Below, piece after piece: positions 42,614-52,800 of a stretch of 64,000 bases of DNA; positions within the stretch are counted from its first letter, which is position 1; each line of letters opens with the position of its first letter. This DNA comes from Paenibacillus spongiae (GTDB lineage Bacteria > Bacillota > Bacilli > Paenibacillales > Paenibacillaceae). Made by a program: the position numbers and the translations under genes. Under the pieces are notes generated by a model that saw only the letters and a list, made by a program, of their open reading frames with translations, ran no database searches and was not told the DNA's origin. The stretch lies in NCBI RefSeq assembly GCF_024734895.1, contig NZ_CP091430.1, forward strand, positions 416,501 through 480,500. The letters are read 5' to 3'.

Positions 42614-45562
42614 TTACCCGGCCCAATCGCGGCGCAGCGTGAACAGATCCTTCAGCTCCTCCGTCGACAGCTCGGTAATCCAGCCCTCGGAATTGGAGAT
42701 GACCGTATCGCTGAGCTGCTGTTTACTCTCCAGCATCTCGTCGATCCGCTCTTCCAATGTGCCCAGGGATATAAACTTGTGTACCTGCACGTCGCGGGAC
42801 TGGCCCATCCGGTAAGCGCGGTCCGTTGCCTGATTCTCAACCGCCGGATTCCACCAGCGGTCGAAGTGAAACACATGGTTCGCTGCCGTCAGATTAAGAC
42901 CGACGCCTCCGGCCTTGATCGACAGGATAAATACGGACGGCTGATCCTGGGCCGGCAACGCACGGGATTGAAACTGCTCGATCATACGGTCCCTAGCCGA
43001 TTTGGAGGTGCTGCCGTTCAGATAGAGGACAGGCTCCTGCAGCTCCTGCTGAAGAACCTGCTGCAGCATCTGTCCCATGCCAATGTACTGGGTAAAGATC
43101 AGGCAGCGGTCCCCTTCCTCCCGCAGCTCCTTCACCATGGCAAGGAGACGCTCCAGCTTGGACGAACGGTTGACCAGTGTCTCCGTATCGAGAGGGCTCC
43201 CATTTGCGTTAGACAGCTCAGGAAGGGACTCCTTTGTCAGCAGCATTGGATGGTCGCAGAGCTGCTTCAGATTCGTAATCGCGGCCAAGATGGCTCCTTT
43301 GCGTTCAATGCCCTCCAGCTTCTGCATGCGTTCCATAAGATCGCTCACGGTTTGATCATAAAGCGCGCCCTGCTCGGGCGTGAGATGAATATAGGTTTTC
43401 ATCTCGTTCTTATCCGGCAGATCGAGCTGTATGGCCGGGTCCTTCTTCTTGCGGCGGAGCAGGAAGGGCTTCACCAGCTTCTGCAAATCCTTCGTGCGCT
43501 GCTCGTCCTGCTCCTTCTCAATTGCATTGCTGAACCGGTTGGCGAATCCCCGCATGGTGCCCAGATACCCCGGGTTGATGAAGTCATAGAGAGACCATAG
43601 CTCGGACAGCCGGTTCTCGATCGGCGTTCCGGTGAGGGCGATGCGATGCCTGGCCGGGAAGCTCCGGACGGCCGTCGATTGCTTGGTCTGCGCATTCTTA
43701 ATGTTCTGAGCCTCGTCCAGGCAGATGGTTGTCCAAGTGAATGCCTTAAGCAGCTCTTGATCGAGCGTTGCGGTGGCATACGAGGTGAGTATAATATCCG
43801 CCTGCCGCGCTTCTTCCCAGAAAGCCTCTTCGCTGTAACGTTTGCTTCCATAATGAAGCATCACCTTCAGTGAAGGAGCGAACCGGCTTAATTCCTTCTG
43901 CCAATTGCCCAGCACCGAGGTGGGACAAATGAGCAAGGAAGGGGAGCCTGATCCGGCCTCCGCATTCCTATCCGCCGTTTCCTTCACATGCAATAAATAA
44001 GCGATGAACTGGACGGTTTTGCCGAGTCCCATGTCATCCGCCAGGCAGGCTCCCAGTCCAAGACGGCGCAGGAAGGCGAGCCAGGCGAACCCGTCGCGCT
44101 GGTAGGAGCGCAGATCTGCTTGCAATCCGGCAGGTAAGTCGACCGACGGCCATTCCGCTTGCTGGCCGAGCTGGCTGATCAGCTTGGCCAGATGTTCATT
44201 CAGCTCGACCTCCAGCTGGATGTTTGCGGATTGCTGCGGCTGCCCCGCCGCGGCGCTTTCCGCCTCGTCCGTATTCCCCAGCAGATGCAGCTGCAGAATA
44301 TCCTGGAAGGACAGTCCTTGCATGTCGTCCACGCCTGACATGGCTTGGCGGATTTGTGCCAACAGGGCCGGATCGAGCGGAATCCACTGCCCCCGGAAGC
44401 GGACCAGGCGTTCGTTGCGGGCGACCAGCTCGGCGAATTCACTCTCGGTCAAATCCGTGTCGCCAATGGCAATCCGCCAGTCGAAATCAACGAGCGACTG
44501 AAGCCCGAACAGCGAGCTCCCGGAGCTGCCGGCGCCCGAGCTGACCTTGGCGCGAAGACGGGGCTTCCTCCGGCTGGCCGCTTCCCACCAAGCCGGGAGG
44601 AGCACCTGCCAGCCGGCTTCGAGCAGCTGGTAGCTGTCCGCCGTCAGGAATTGCCAGGCAGCCTCATCGGTCAACGGCCCGCCCAAGATATCGCCGCGGC
44701 TGCCCGATAGCAGCACCGTGGGCAGACATGCCCGTAAGCGCTCAAGCCAGCTTGCAGAACGCTCGCGCACATGCCCCGACCAATCGGCCGGCCATGAGCC
44801 TGACGCTTGTCCATCCTGGGCTAGCCGGGCAGGCACTAGCAGACCCGGATCCCCCTTATCCTGCAGCACGAGCTTAAGCCGCCATTCGGGGTCATCCTCA
44901 TCCGGCTCGAGCAGCTGCAGCAGAGGACGGAACGGTGCCGTATCCGCCTTCCAGCCGATGGAAATGAGCCAGGCTTGCTCATCTAAGCCTGCTGCCGCCG
45001 CACTGCCTGGCGTGAAGAGAAGCGGGTACTCCCTGCGCAGATCGGCATTCGTCTCCTCCGTTCCATAATAACGGTGAAAGACGGCGGCGGAGAACGCCGC
45101 GCACAGGCCGTCATAGAAGCCGTTCTGTGCGCGAAGCTGTTCCAGCGCCGCTTGCGCTTGCTGATCCAGGGCTTCATCATCCCACGACCACAATATCTTT
45201 CCGGTTCGATAAGCGGGAAAGCTGGGTGCGTATTTCTTCTCCTCGATGCATGCAGCTAGTACGGAGGCAAGCTGAAGCAGCGGAGCGGCGTCTTCATCCC
45301 AGATCCACTCGACATGCTGAAGCAGCTTGCCTTCCGCAAAGAAAGGAATGACTTGCTCGGACGGAAGCAGCACAAGCTCGATTTCCTGGATCGTTTGAAT
45401 GTCCAGCTCGGTCCCGTAGAAGGAAGGTTCATGCCAGGCGAACAACCGCTGCTTCATGAATAAGCCCGGCGCGTGGTAGGAAGGAATCGATCCATAGATG
45501 AGCGCATCCCCGTGCGTGGTCAGGCTGACCTGTATCGTTATCGTTTCCAAATGTAGGCTCAT
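42614..45562 (-). CDS. SNF2/SWI2-family helicase (YwqA-like)
   Basis: 982 residues. The N-terminal half is a bacterial SNF2-associated domain of about 470 residues. The ATPase core then shows Walker A LADDMGLGKTVQFIAYL, motif II DEAQNIKN, motif III ALTGTPIENRLSELW, and the C-terminal lobe CLIFTQYIGMGQM, LSIKAGGVGLNLTAA and ATDRAYRMGQ. The start overlaps the stop of the SWIM-finger gene upstream (ATGA), the same pairing as ywqB-ywqA in Bacillus subtilis. It probably remodels nucleoprotein complexes or acts in DNA repair and transcription; the exact role is not known. Confidence 0.88.
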   Translation of the reverse strand: MSLHLETITIQVSLTTHGDALIYGSIPSYHAPGLFMKQRLFAWHEPSFYGTELDIQTIQEIELVLLPSEQVIPFFAEGKLLQHVEWIWDEDAAPLLQLASVLAACIEEKKYAPSFPAYRTGKILWSWDDEALDQQAQAALEQLRAQNGFYDGLCAAFSAAVFHRYYGTEETNADLRREYPLLFTPGSAAAAGLDEQAWLISIGWKADTAPFRPLLQLLEPDEDDPEWRLKLVLQDKGDPGLLVPARLAQDGQASGSWPADWSGHVRERSASWLERLRACLPTVLLSGSRGDILGGPLTDEAAWQFLTADSYQLLEAGWQVLLPAWWEAASRRKPRLRAKVSSGAGSSGSSLFGLQSLVDFDWRIAIGDTDLTESEFAELVARNERLVRFRGQWIPLDPALLAQIRQAMSGVDDMQGLSFQDILQLHLLGNTDEAESAAAGQPQQSANIQLEVELNEHLAKLISQLGQQAEWPSVDLPAGLQADLRSYQRDGFAWLAFLRRLGLGACLADDMGLGKTVQFIAYLLHVKETADRNAEAGSGSPSLLICPTSVLGNWQKELSRFAPSLKVMLHYGSKRYSEEAFWEEARQADIILTSYATATLDQELLKAFTWTTICLDEAQNIKNAQTKQSTAVRSFPARHRIALTGTPIENRLSELWSLYDFINPGYLGTMRGFANRFSNAIEKEQDEQRTKDLQKLVKPFLLRRKKKDPAIQLDLPDKNEMKTYIHLTPEQGALYDQTVSDLMERMQKLEGIERKGAILAAITNLKQLCDHPMLLTKESLPELSNANGSPLDTETLVNRSSKLERLLAMVKELREEGDRCLIFTQYIGMGQMLQQVLQQELQEPVLYLNGSTSKSARDRMIEQFQSRALPAQDQPSVFILSIKAGGVGLNLTAANHVFHFDRWWNPAVENQATDRAYRMGQSRDVQVHKFISLGTLEERIDEMLESKQQLSDTVISNSEGWITELSTEELKDLFTLRRDWAG

Positions 45563-47190
45563 GATATCAATTTTCCTCTCCGAAGCTCCTCATGCAGGGC
45601 GCGAAGCCGGCTGTGGCGGCCGGTGAACGAGCTCAGGAAGTGCTCCCACCGCGCTTCCTGCTTCATCCGTTTGTACAGCTTGGCGAGCCGCTTGAGCAGC
45701 TTCACCGCTGCTTTGTAGCTGTCTCTATTCTTTTGCGCGATGTACCGTTCCACCGCTTGATGATAGAACGGCAGGAGCAGCTCCGGCGCTTCCTTCTCAA
45801 TCGGCTGCAGGACGCTGACGCGGAATTCCAGGGGCTCGCTGCCCGTACTGAGCTGATAATCGATCCACTGCTCCCATTTGCCATAGGTAAGCAATGCATC
45901 TGCATAGATGCCTCTGGAATAAGGAGACATGCGGTCCAGCGTCTCCCACATATCGGGCTCGGACTCAGGATGATGCCGGGTGGTCATCTCCCAATAACGT
46001 CCGTATTCGTCCAATTCATCACCCGATCGGAGCAGAGGGCCGATTGCCGTCAGCCAATCCCGCAGCCGTTCCCATTGCTCTGCCTCGATCAGCATATCCA
46101 GAAGCGGATAAATCGGGTTTCGCTTCATCGCGGGAATAACGGTTGCCTTGCGCAGCCGCTCCAAGGCCTCCCGATCCTGCCCCAGGTAGAAGTGCATCCA
46201 GACTTGAGCCAGCGTGCATTGGAGGCGGGCAGATGCAGTTTGCAGCGTCCCTTCGGCAGCCTTCAATTGCTGCAGCTCCTCTGTATACAGCACGTAATTG
46301 CTTCCGTCAGTTCGGAGCCAGCCTTGCCATAGCCGGTAATACAAGCCGAAGTAATAATGAAGATTCTGCGCTTCCGTCAGCATATGAGTGCGTAGATAGG
46401 CCAGCGTCTCCGTCAAGCGCTGCCCATGCTCCGGGTCAGGCGCGGCGGCAAGCTCTTCCGCCAAGCAGCGCTCTATGGCTTCCTCCACATCGTCGGCTGC
46501 AACTTGCGTGTGATACCCCATGTAGACATGAGAAGAATGGTTCCACGTATGCTGGGAATGCTTCACAAGCTTCTCAAGTATGTAGAGATAAGTATGAAGG
46601 CGGAACAGCTGCTCCATGCCAGGGGATAGCTGGGGTTTGATGCTATTCATCGCTCTGAGAGCACCTTGGACATAATGGGCGTTAGGCGTGTGATTGGCCA
46701 TTGGGGCGAGACAATGTTCAAACAGCTTATGCCACTCCGGCAGCGGGAGGGAGTTCAAGGAACCGGCCCGTTCCTTGAACTCGGCAAGCTCCCGGGCTTG
46801 CTTGGCGGCAAGGGATGCGGCATGCAAGGCGTTCTTCGCCGTCTGCTGCAGCATGGCATTCGATTTGGCATTGACGAGCGCATGAACCGGGCGCTCCTGC
46901 CGGTTGGCATAGTCGAGGAGGGCGGCCAGCATATGTTTGCAGTTCCAGCTTACTGGACACGAGCAGTTGCTGTCCGCCAATGCGTCCAGCCGGATCTTGA
47001 CGCGATAGTTCTCGCTTCCTTCGACAATCGCTTCAATGACCCGGCTGTCTTGCATCGTCAGCTTACGGACGCGTCCTTGCTTATAGTATTGGAATCCACG
47101 CTTGATCGTAAGGTCGTTGAATTCCCCCTCCACATCGTGGAGGAGCTCGGCCCACTGCGTATCATCCATTTTGTAAATCGGTTCCATCAT
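45559..47190 (-). CDS. SWIM zinc-finger protein (YwqB-like)
   Basis: About 543 residues. The SWIM motif is clear in NCSCPVSWNCKHMLAAL (Cys-x-Cys ... Cys-x-His), about residues 75-90; the rest is a helical-repeat scaffold with many WxxxxxxL patterns. The frame is open to GTG 47226. ATG 47190 is preferred because AGGAGACAGTGCC gives proper spacing. It is translationally coupled to the SNF2 helicase and is probably its DNA- or protein-targeting partner. Confidence 0.82.
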   Translation of the reverse strand: MMEPIYKMDDTQWAELLHDVEGEFNDLTIKRGFQYYKQGRVRKLTMQDSRVIEAIVEGSENYRVKIRLDALADSNCSCPVSWNCKHMLAALLDYANRQERPVHALVNAKSNAMLQQTAKNALHAASLAAKQARELAEFKERAGSLNSLPLPEWHKLFEHCLAPMANHTPNAHYVQGALRAMNSIKPQLSPGMEQLFRLHTYLYILEKLVKHSQHTWNHSSHVYMGYHTQVAADDVEEAIERCLAEELAAAPDPEHGQRLTETLAYLRTHMLTEAQNLHYYFGLYYRLWQGWLRTDGSNYVLYTEELQQLKAAEGTLQTASARLQCTLAQVWMHFYLGQDREALERLRKATVIPAMKRNPIYPLLDMLIEAEQWERLRDWLTAIGPLLRSGDELDEYGRYWEMTTRHHPESEPDMWETLDRMSPYSRGIYADALLTYGKWEQWIDYQLSTGSEPLEFRVSVLQPIEKEAPELLLPFYHQAVERYIAQKNRDSYKAAVKLLKRLAKLYKRMKQEARWEHFLSSFTGRHSRLRALHEELRRGKLIS

Positions 47191-47318
47191 GGCACTGTCT
47201 CCTGAGAACATATAATCGTATTTCACCTTCCATTATAACACCGCTTGATCGAATGCTGTGAAGCCTAGCAAGCAATTGCAGAATTAGGCAATAAATGTTC
47301 AAAAACTTTGTCAGGATA

Positions 47319-47362
47319 TTGTGATAAAAATCACATAACACGCCCTGAGCGGGTCCTATAAT
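47319..47362 (+). promoter_or_regulatory. Rex/Fnr-type operator and promoter of cyd operon
   Basis: TTGTGA-N6-TCACAT (47319-47336) matches the Rex box TTGTGA-N6-TCACAA in 11 of 12 fixed positions, and contains the Fnr/Crp core TGTGA-N6-TCACA. TATAAT lies at 47357-47362, so the site covers the -35 region. This favours repression, as by NADH-sensing Rex on cyd genes in Bacillus; an activator site would lie further upstream. Confidence 0.7.
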
Positions 47363-47389
47363 GAGGATTAGTTGAAAGGGGCTGTTACT

Positions 47390-48790
47390 GTGGAAGCATT
47401 GGAATTGGCCAGATGGCAGTTCGGCATTACGACCGTCTATCACTTTTTGTTTGTCCCTCTGACCATCGGACTGGCTTATTTAATCGCATTTATGCAAACG
47501 ATGTATGTCGTCAAGAAGGATGACAAATACAAGCGGATGACGAAATTCTGGGGGAAAATCTTTCTTCTGAATTTCGCGGTCGGCGTTGTCACCGGTATTA
47601 TTCAGGAATTTCAGTTCGGCATGAACTGGTCGGATTATTCCCGGTTCGTCGGCGCCGTGTTCGGCGGTCCGCTGGCCGTCGAAGCGCTGGTCTCCTTCTT
47701 CATGGAGTCCACATTCATCGGAATCTGGATCTTCGGATGGGATCGCTTGTCCAAGAAGGTCCATTTGGCCTGTATTTGGCTCGTGGCGGTCGCCGCGACG
47801 CTGTCTGCTCTATGGATTCTGAGCGCGAACGCCTTTATGCAGGAGCCGGTTGGTTATGAGATCGTGAACGGCCGTGCGGAAATGACGAGCTTCTTCGCGC
47901 TGCTTGGCAATAAACAGCTGTGGGTTGAGTTCCCGCATGTGATCTTCGGGGCGCTCGCTACCGGCTCGATGTTCGTGGTCGGAATCAGCGCATACAAAAT
48001 GCTGCGCAAGCAGCAGACCGATATATTCAAAGCTTCCTTCCAGATCGGCATCGTGGTAGTGCTCGTGTCCAGCCTGCTGACTGCATTCGCCGGCCACGAC
48101 CAAGCGCAGCATCTGATGAAGTCGCAGCCGATGAAGATGGCGGCCACCGAAGCGCTTTGGCATACGAGCGGGGAAAGCGCGCCTTGGACGGTTATCGCCT
48201 CCATTGATCCGGAGAAGCGGGAGAACCGGTTCCAACTGGAAATTCCTTACGCGCTAAGCATTCTTTCTTATAACAGCCTGACCGGCAAAGTGCCGGGTAT
48301 GCTGGAACTGCAAGCCGAGTACGAAGCCAAATACGGACCGGGTAACTATATTCCGCCGGTACGGACGACGTTCTGGAGCTTCCGGATCATGGTGGGGGCG
48401 GGAATGGCGATGATCTTCCTCGGCTTGTTCGGAACGATTGCCGTTATCCGCAACAAGGCGGAAAAGTATCGCAGATATTTAAAATGGATGCTGCCTGCGA
48501 TGGCGCTCCCGTACATTGCGAATTCGGCAGGCTGGATTATGACGGAGGTCGGGCGTCAGCCGTGGATCGTATTCGGTCTGCAGAAGACGGAGGACGGCGT
48601 ATCTCCATTAGTATCGTCCGGTATGGTCGCCACCTCCTTAATAGGCTTTACGTTGGTCTACGGCATACTGGCCTCGGTGTTCGTCTATCTCGTCGTGAAG
48701 ACGGTCCGCCAGGGAGCGGATGAGGCGGACGAATCTCACGATCCGAATCATACGCCGAATGCCGATGCAGCTCCAGCCCCTTCGTTATAG
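47390..48790 (+). CDS. cydA: Cytochrome bd ubiquinol/menaquinol oxidase subunit I
   Basis: 466 residues from GTG 47390, chosen because AAAGGGG stands about 8 nt upstream; the frame is open from TTG 47372. It begins EALELARWQFGITTVYHFLF, with the conserved His18 haem ligand near the N-terminus. Nine transmembrane helices are expected, with GNKQLWVEFPHVIFGALATG and AGWIMTEVGRQPW typical of CydA. It has the short quinol loop found in Firmicutes. Together with CydB it reduces oxygen to water at high affinity under low oxygen. It leads the cydA-cydB-cydDC operon behind a Rex/Fnr-like site. Confidence 0.93.
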   Translation: MEALELARWQFGITTVYHFLFVPLTIGLAYLIAFMQTMYVVKKDDKYKRMTKFWGKIFLLNFAVGVVTGIIQEFQFGMNWSDYSRFVGAVFGGPLAVEALVSFFMESTFIGIWIFGWDRLSKKVHLACIWLVAVAATLSALWILSANAFMQEPVGYEIVNGRAEMTSFFALLGNKQLWVEFPHVIFGALATGSMFVVGISAYKMLRKQQTDIFKASFQIGIVVVLVSSLLTAFAGHDQAQHLMKSQPMKMAATEALWHTSGESAPWTVIASIDPEKRENRFQLEIPYALSILSYNSLTGKVPGMLELQAEYEAKYGPGNYIPPVRTTFWSFRIMVGAGMAMIFLGLFGTIAVIRNKAEKYRRYLKWMLPAMALPYIANSAGWIMTEVGRQPWIVFGLQKTEDGVSPLVSSGMVATSLIGFTLVYGILASVFVYLVVKTVRQGADEADESHDPNHTPNADAAPAPSL

Positions 48791-48802
48791 GAGGGCGGAA
48801 GA

Positions 48803-48868
48803 ATGAAGAATCAACTTGAAAGCGAGGCGGAAAAAAGCGAATGCTGGAAACCATATGGTTTATACTGA
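48803..48868 (+). CDS. 21-codon ORF overlapping the cydB start
   Basis: A short reading frame (MKNQLESEAEKSECWKPYGL plus Tyr) begins at ATG 48803 with a near-ideal GGAGGGCGG just after the cydA stop, and ends inside cydB. cydB itself has only a weak GAGG 13 nt before its ATG, so this frame may couple translation of cydA to cydB. The peptide is hydrophilic, unlike the membrane-spanning CydS/CydX subunits. Confidence 0.4.
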   Translation: MKNQLESEAEKSECWKPYGLY

Positions 48869-49851
48869 TTACCGTGCTGTTCGTCGGATTTTTCTTTCTG
48901 GAAGGCTTTGATTTCGGTGTCGGCATGCTTACGCCGTTTCTAGGCAAGTCTGATACGGAACGCAGAGTGATGATTAATACGATCGGCCCGTTCTGGGATG
49001 GCAATGAAGTATGGCTGATCACGGCTGGCGGCGCGATGTTCGCGGCTTTCCCGAATTGGTATGCGACGCTGTTCAGCGGCTTCTACATGGCGTTGTTCCT
49101 CATGCTGCTCGCACTGATCGGGCGCGGGGTTGCTTTTGAATTCCGCAGTAAGGTCGAGAATCCGAAATGGCGCTCTACGTGGGATTGGGTCATCTTCTTC
49201 GGCAGCCTGCTGCCCGCGCTGCTGTGGGGCGTCGCGCTAGCCAACCTGATGAGAGGGGTGCCGATCGATGCGGATATGAATTACGTCGGCTCTTTCTGGG
49301 ATTTGATCTCCCTCTATTCCTTGACGGCCGGAGTGAGCATGGTTCTTCTCTTCCTGCTGCACGGAGCGCTCTTCCTTTCGTTAAAAACGGAAGGTGTGCT
49401 GCGTGAGCGGGCACGGGCGGTTGCATATCGGATCGGCGCATGGACAAGCGCGGTTCTGCTCTTGTTCGTCGTACTCAGTTATTTCGAGACGGATATGTTT
49501 ACTTCCAAAGGATTAAGTCCGGGTATGGTTCCCGTTCTGGCGGGGTTGGCCTTATTGTCCGTTCACTTCTTTATTAAAGCGGGACGCGACGGCTGGGCAT
49601 TTATTATGACGGGGGCAACCATCGTATTATCGACGATTACGGTCTTCATGCTGCTGTTCCCGAACGTCATGATCTCATCGCTTAACCCGGAATGGTCGCT
49701 CACGGTCTACAATGCAGCATCGAATACCTATACGTTGAAAGTCATGTCCATCGTTGCTTTGACGACGATTCCGTTCGTATTGGCTTATCAAGCATGGACC
49801 TACTGGGTGTTCCGCAAACGGGTTACGGCCACGGATCACTTGGATTATTAA
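48841..49851 (+). CDS. cydB: Cytochrome bd oxidase subunit II
   Basis: 336 residues with about eight transmembrane helices. The N-terminus LETIWFILITVLFVGFFFLEGFDFGVGML and the following GPFWDGNEVWLITAGGAMFAAFPNWYATLFSGFYMAL are diagnostic CydB segments, listed here only by their ends: MLETIW at residue 1 and FYMAL at about 85. It forms the heterodimeric oxidase with CydA. The start at ATG 48841 fits family N-termini although its ribosome-binding site is weak; see the overlapping 21-codon frame. It is followed after 16 bp by the CydDC exporter needed for oxidase assembly. Confidence 0.93.
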   Translation: MLETIWFILITVLFVGFFFLEGFDFGVGMLTPFLGKSDTERRVMINTIGPFWDGNEVWLITAGGAMFAAFPNWYATLFSGFYMALFLMLLALIGRGVAFEFRSKVENPKWRSTWDWVIFFGSLLPALLWGVALANLMRGVPIDADMNYVGSFWDLISLYSLTAGVSMVLLFLLHGALFLSLKTEGVLRERARAVAYRIGAWTSAVLLLFVVLSYFETDMFTSKGLSPGMVPVLAGLALLSVHFFIKAGRDGWAFIMTGATIVLSTITVFMLLFPNVMISSLNPEWSLTVYNAASNTYTLKVMSIVALTTIPFVLAYQAWTYWVFRKRVTATDHLDY

Positions 49852-49867
49852 TAAAGGATAACCAATT

Positions 49868-52800
49868 ATGATCAAACAACTGTTCAAACAGGTGCAGGGC
49901 ACCCGCAAGCTGTTCGCGGCTAGCGTAATCATCGGTGTGGCAGGCGGCTTGCTGCTGATTGTTCAAGCGATCTATATGGCAAGAGTTACGAACGGGGCTT
50001 TCCTCGGCGGGCAAAGCTTGGCTGCGCTGCTGCCTGCGCTGTACGTGCTGCTTGGCGTTATCGGACTCCGAGCCGTCCTGCAGGCAGCAGGCGACTATGC
50101 GTCGACGCAGATGGCGCAGCGCATCAAGAGCGATCTGCGCCTCCGGCTGGTCCGCAAGCTTGCCGAGCTGGGACCCGATTACGCGAAGGGCGAGCGGAGC
50201 GGGGAACTGATCAACACGGTCTATGAAGGCGTGGAGCAGTTGGAAAATTATTTGGCGAAGTATTTGCCCCAAGTGGCGCTCTCTACGTTCATTCCCGCTG
50301 CCGTGTTCTTCGTCGTAGCGGGAACGGACTGGTTATCGGCGGTTATCTTCGCAGTGACGCTGCCGCTGCTGGTCATCTTGATGATTCTGATCGGCAAGGC
50401 GGCGAAGGCGAAGACGGACCGCCAGTTCCAGCTGCTTGGCCGGCTTGGCGGGCACTTTCATGAGATGCTGCGGGGCTTGCCGACGCTGAAGATGTTCAAC
50501 CGCAGCCGGGCGCAGATCGACATCATTGCGCGGATCAGCGAAGAGCACCGGCGCTCGACGATGGGGACGCTGCGGCTGGCCTTTCTGTCCGCGTTCGTTA
50601 TGGAGCTGTTCGCGTCATTAAGCACCGCTATCGTAGCCGTGTTCCTCGGCCTGCGTCTTATTGAAGGCGAAATCGGCTTCGAGCACGCCTTCCTGGTGCT
50701 GCTTCTGGCTCCCGAGTTCTATAATCCCGTCCGGACGCTGGGGACTCAATTTCACGCCGGGATGAACGGCGTGACGGCAGCGGGGCGAATCTTCGACATC
50801 TTGAACACGGAACCTCCGGGATGGGTCGAGAAGGAAGGGGCCGCCGTATTGCCGCCGAAGCCGGAAGGATACCGCATCGTATTCGAAGGCGTCACCGTCC
50901 AATATGCCGGCGAAGCCCGTCCGGCGCTGTCCGATATTTCGCTCACGCTCGAACCGGGCGAGCGGATCGCCTTGGTCGGACCTACCGGGGCAGGGAAGAG
51001 CACGCTGCTGGATCTGCTGCAGGGCTTTATCAAACCTGCTTCGGGGCGTATTCTGGTTGACGGTATCGATCTGTCGCAGATCTCCATGTCATGGTGGCGG
51101 AATCAGCAGTCGGTATTGTCGCAGCACCCCCATCTCTTCCACGGGACGATAGGCGACAACATTCGAATCAGCAAGCCGGATGCAAGCGGAGCGGAGGTAG
51201 CCGCGGCGGCGGAGGCCGCTCAGGCGGCTGCTTTCATTCAGGCGCTGCCGCGGCAGTACGACACGCCGCTCGGGGAATCGGTCAGGCTGTCCGGCGGACA
51301 GGCGCAGCGGATCGCGATCGCGCGGGCGCTTCTGAGAGAGGCGCCTCTGCTCATGCTGGATGAACCGACGGCGGGACTGGATCTCGCCAATGAAGCGAAT
51401 ATCACAAAGACACTTGAACCGCTGCTGCGCGGGCGCATGTCCATTACGGCAGCGCATCGGCTGAGCACGATTCGCGCGTCGGACCGGATCGTCGTACTGG
51501 CCGGCGGACGGATCGTCGAAGCCGGTACCGCGGATGATCTGGCTGCAGCCGGCGGACTGTATGCCGATATGTTAGCGGCTGCGCGAGCGGATGAGGATGC
51601 AGCTGCGGAGCGCAGAGACGCGGAATACATTCCGGCGGCCGATCATATGCGTCAGCGGTCGGAAGAAGGTGCGAGGGCTCTGCCTCCTGCTGCGGGTATA
51701 GCATCGCCGGCAGATGCCGCACCTGTCAGAAGACGGAAGACCTTCGTCCGCCTGCTGCAATTCGTCCGTCCTTACAAGTGGTGGACGCTGCTCGCGATCC
51801 TGCTCGGATTCGGAACCGTCGCCACTAACGTCGGTCTGATGGGAACGTCAGGCTATCTGATTGCCAAGGCTGCGCTGCGGCCGGAGACGGTTCTGCTGCT
51901 CTACGTCCCGATTGTCGGCGTGCGTTTCTTCGGGATTGCGCGGGGGGTGTTCCGTTATGTGGAGCGGCTCGTTTCCCATGATCTCACCTTCCGCATTCTG
52001 AAGCGGCTGCGGGTATGGCTGTACGAACGGCTGGAGCCAAGAGGGGTGCAGCTGCTTGAGAACAAACGAAGCGGCGATTTGCTGGGCTCTGTCATCAGCG
52101 ATGTGGAGCAGCTGCAGAATTTATATCTGCGCGTCATCGCGCCGCCGGTTGTTGCCGCTCTGACCGTGCTGCTCGGATTCGTATTTATGGCGAATTATGA
52201 TCTGCGGCTGGGCATGCTGCTAGCAGGCATGCTGCTCACGGCGGGGGTTGTCATTCCATGGCTAAGCCACCGGATAGGGAGCAGCGGCGGAAGGGACTTC
52301 GTGCAGGCACGATCGGAAATTTATGAACAAACCTCCGACTTGCTGACGGGGCTGCCGACGTTGATTCTGTACGGGCAAGCGCAGAATATGGAAGAACGCA
52401 TTCTTACGATTCAGCGCCGCTTGGATGCCCATCAGACGAAGCAGAACCGGATCTCGGCCTTCACGGGAGGCTCTATGTCCCTCTTGACGCATTTGACCAT
52501 GTGGCTGATGCTGCTTGCCATTATCCCGCTTACGATATCGGGCCATATCGACAGCTACATGATTCCCGCGCTGGTGCTCGCCTCGTTCGCCTGCTTCGAA
52601 GCGGTCATGCCGCTTCCGCTGTCGTTCCAGCTGTTCGGGCAAACGATTTCCGCCGGCGACCGGCTGTTCCGGCTGGCCGATGAAGCCGGCGATCAGGCAC
52701 AATTGGTCAAACCGGCCAAACCGACCAATCCGGCCAAACCGGCCAATCCGGCTCCGGCTTCGGAGGAAGTGTCTGAAGCGGGTGAAGCCGATGTAAGGTG

